Source: Stenotrophomonas rhizophila (GTDB lineage Bacteria > Pseudomonadota > Gammaproteobacteria > Xanthomonadales > Xanthomonadaceae). Taken from it: a stretch of 42,046 nt of DNA. Positions 41,975-42,046 of the stretch are shown here, one piece after another (position 1 is the first letter of the stretch; every line of letters begins with the position of its first letter). The notes beneath the pieces were generated by a model. It had not been told where the DNA came from. It did no database searches and saw nothing but the letters and a program-made list of their open reading frames with translations. The stretch lies in contig NZ_JACWUO010000025.1 in the NCBI RefSeq assembly GCF_020857975.1, forward strand, positions 1 through 42,046, read 5' to 3'. The position numbers were made by a program, and so were the translations under genes.

Positions 41975-42046
41975 AGCGGGGCTCTGCCCCGCTGACATCG
42001 CGTGCGATCAGACGTAGAGCGGGGCTCTGCCCCGCTGACATCGCGT
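41971..42046 (+). repeat. tandem GTAG-type REPs after kbl, 43-bp period
   Basis: GTAG (41971-41974) with AGCGGGGC-TCT-GCCCCGCT (41975-41993), repeated at 42014 (GTAG 42014-42017, hairpin 42018-42036). The 20-nt tail starting GACATCGCGT also repeats. The second copy is cut by the window end, so the array may continue. The first TAG is the kbl stop codon. Confidence 0.88.

Overview
The window is GC-rich chromosomal DNA from a gammaproteobacterium of the Xanthomonadaceae, most probably Stenotrophomonas. The reasons are the gene order tig-clpP-clpX-lon-hupB followed by tRNA-Val and tRNA-Asp, an NAD-type homodimeric isocitrate dehydrogenase, an S46 dipeptidyl-peptidase, an M72-like metalloprotease, an Oar-like TonB-dependent receptor, and many GTAG-type REP palindromes of the kind called SMAG in S. 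maltophilia. I assign 31 protein genes and 8 tRNA genes. No phage, insertion sequence, integrase or CRISPR array is visible.

Layout. 1-6685 (all minus): trigger factor, ClpP, ClpX, Lon and HU, the protein-quality-control block, followed by two tRNAs. 6919-7968 (minus): six tRNA genes, including two near-identical tRNA-Lys(CUU) copies, each with its own promoter and terminator. 8144-11057: a BI-1/YccA membrane protein (plus), isocitrate dehydrogenase (minus) and a glutaredoxin-AhpD-like pair (minus). 11213-18939 (plus): a BepA-like M48 protease, then phoB-phoR-ppk1-ppx, a phosphate-sensing and polyphosphate block. 19387-25822 (plus): TonB-dependent receptor, a GT4 glycosyltransferase-PAP2 phosphatase pair, lpxH and a secreted protein of unknown function. 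25881-28839: a secreted metalloprotease (minus) and a Tle1/DUF2235-type lipase-like protein (plus). 28836-29777: a 942-bp array of five REP dimers with an exact 200-bp period. 29774-36036 (all minus): phosphoglycerate-mutase-like phosphatase, folC, SPOR protein, cvpA, purF and a DUF455 ferritin-like protein. 36236-41974: S46 peptidase (minus), tdh (plus), TorF-like porin (minus) and kbl (plus), the last pair of enzymes degrading threonine.

Two observations stand out. First, all five amber (TAG) stop codons among the 31 genes lie inside the GTAG tetranucleotide that begins a REP element (ppk1, the DUF2235 gene, the DUF455 gene, the TorF-like gene, kbl), while none of the 26 TGA or TAA genes has this arrangement. 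In the 200-bp-period array, the outermost GTAG on each side is the stop codon of the flanking convergent gene. This fits IS200/IS605-like insertion by a REP-associated transposase 3' of GTAG targets. Second, upstream of the glycosyltransferase-PAP2 pair lie three GTCAT-core repeats spaced exactly 11 bp apart, which resembles a triple Pho box. A two-repeat version lies upstream of phoB. With phoBR, ppk1 and ppx nearby, this suggests a phosphate-starvation lipid-remodelling operon (phosphatidate to diacylglycerol to glycolipid), which is inferred and not shown.

Other regulatory signals are a sigma-32-like promoter for lon placed inside the clpX terminator hairpin, good sigma-70 promoters for hupB and the tRNA units, and several GC-rich intrinsic terminators.
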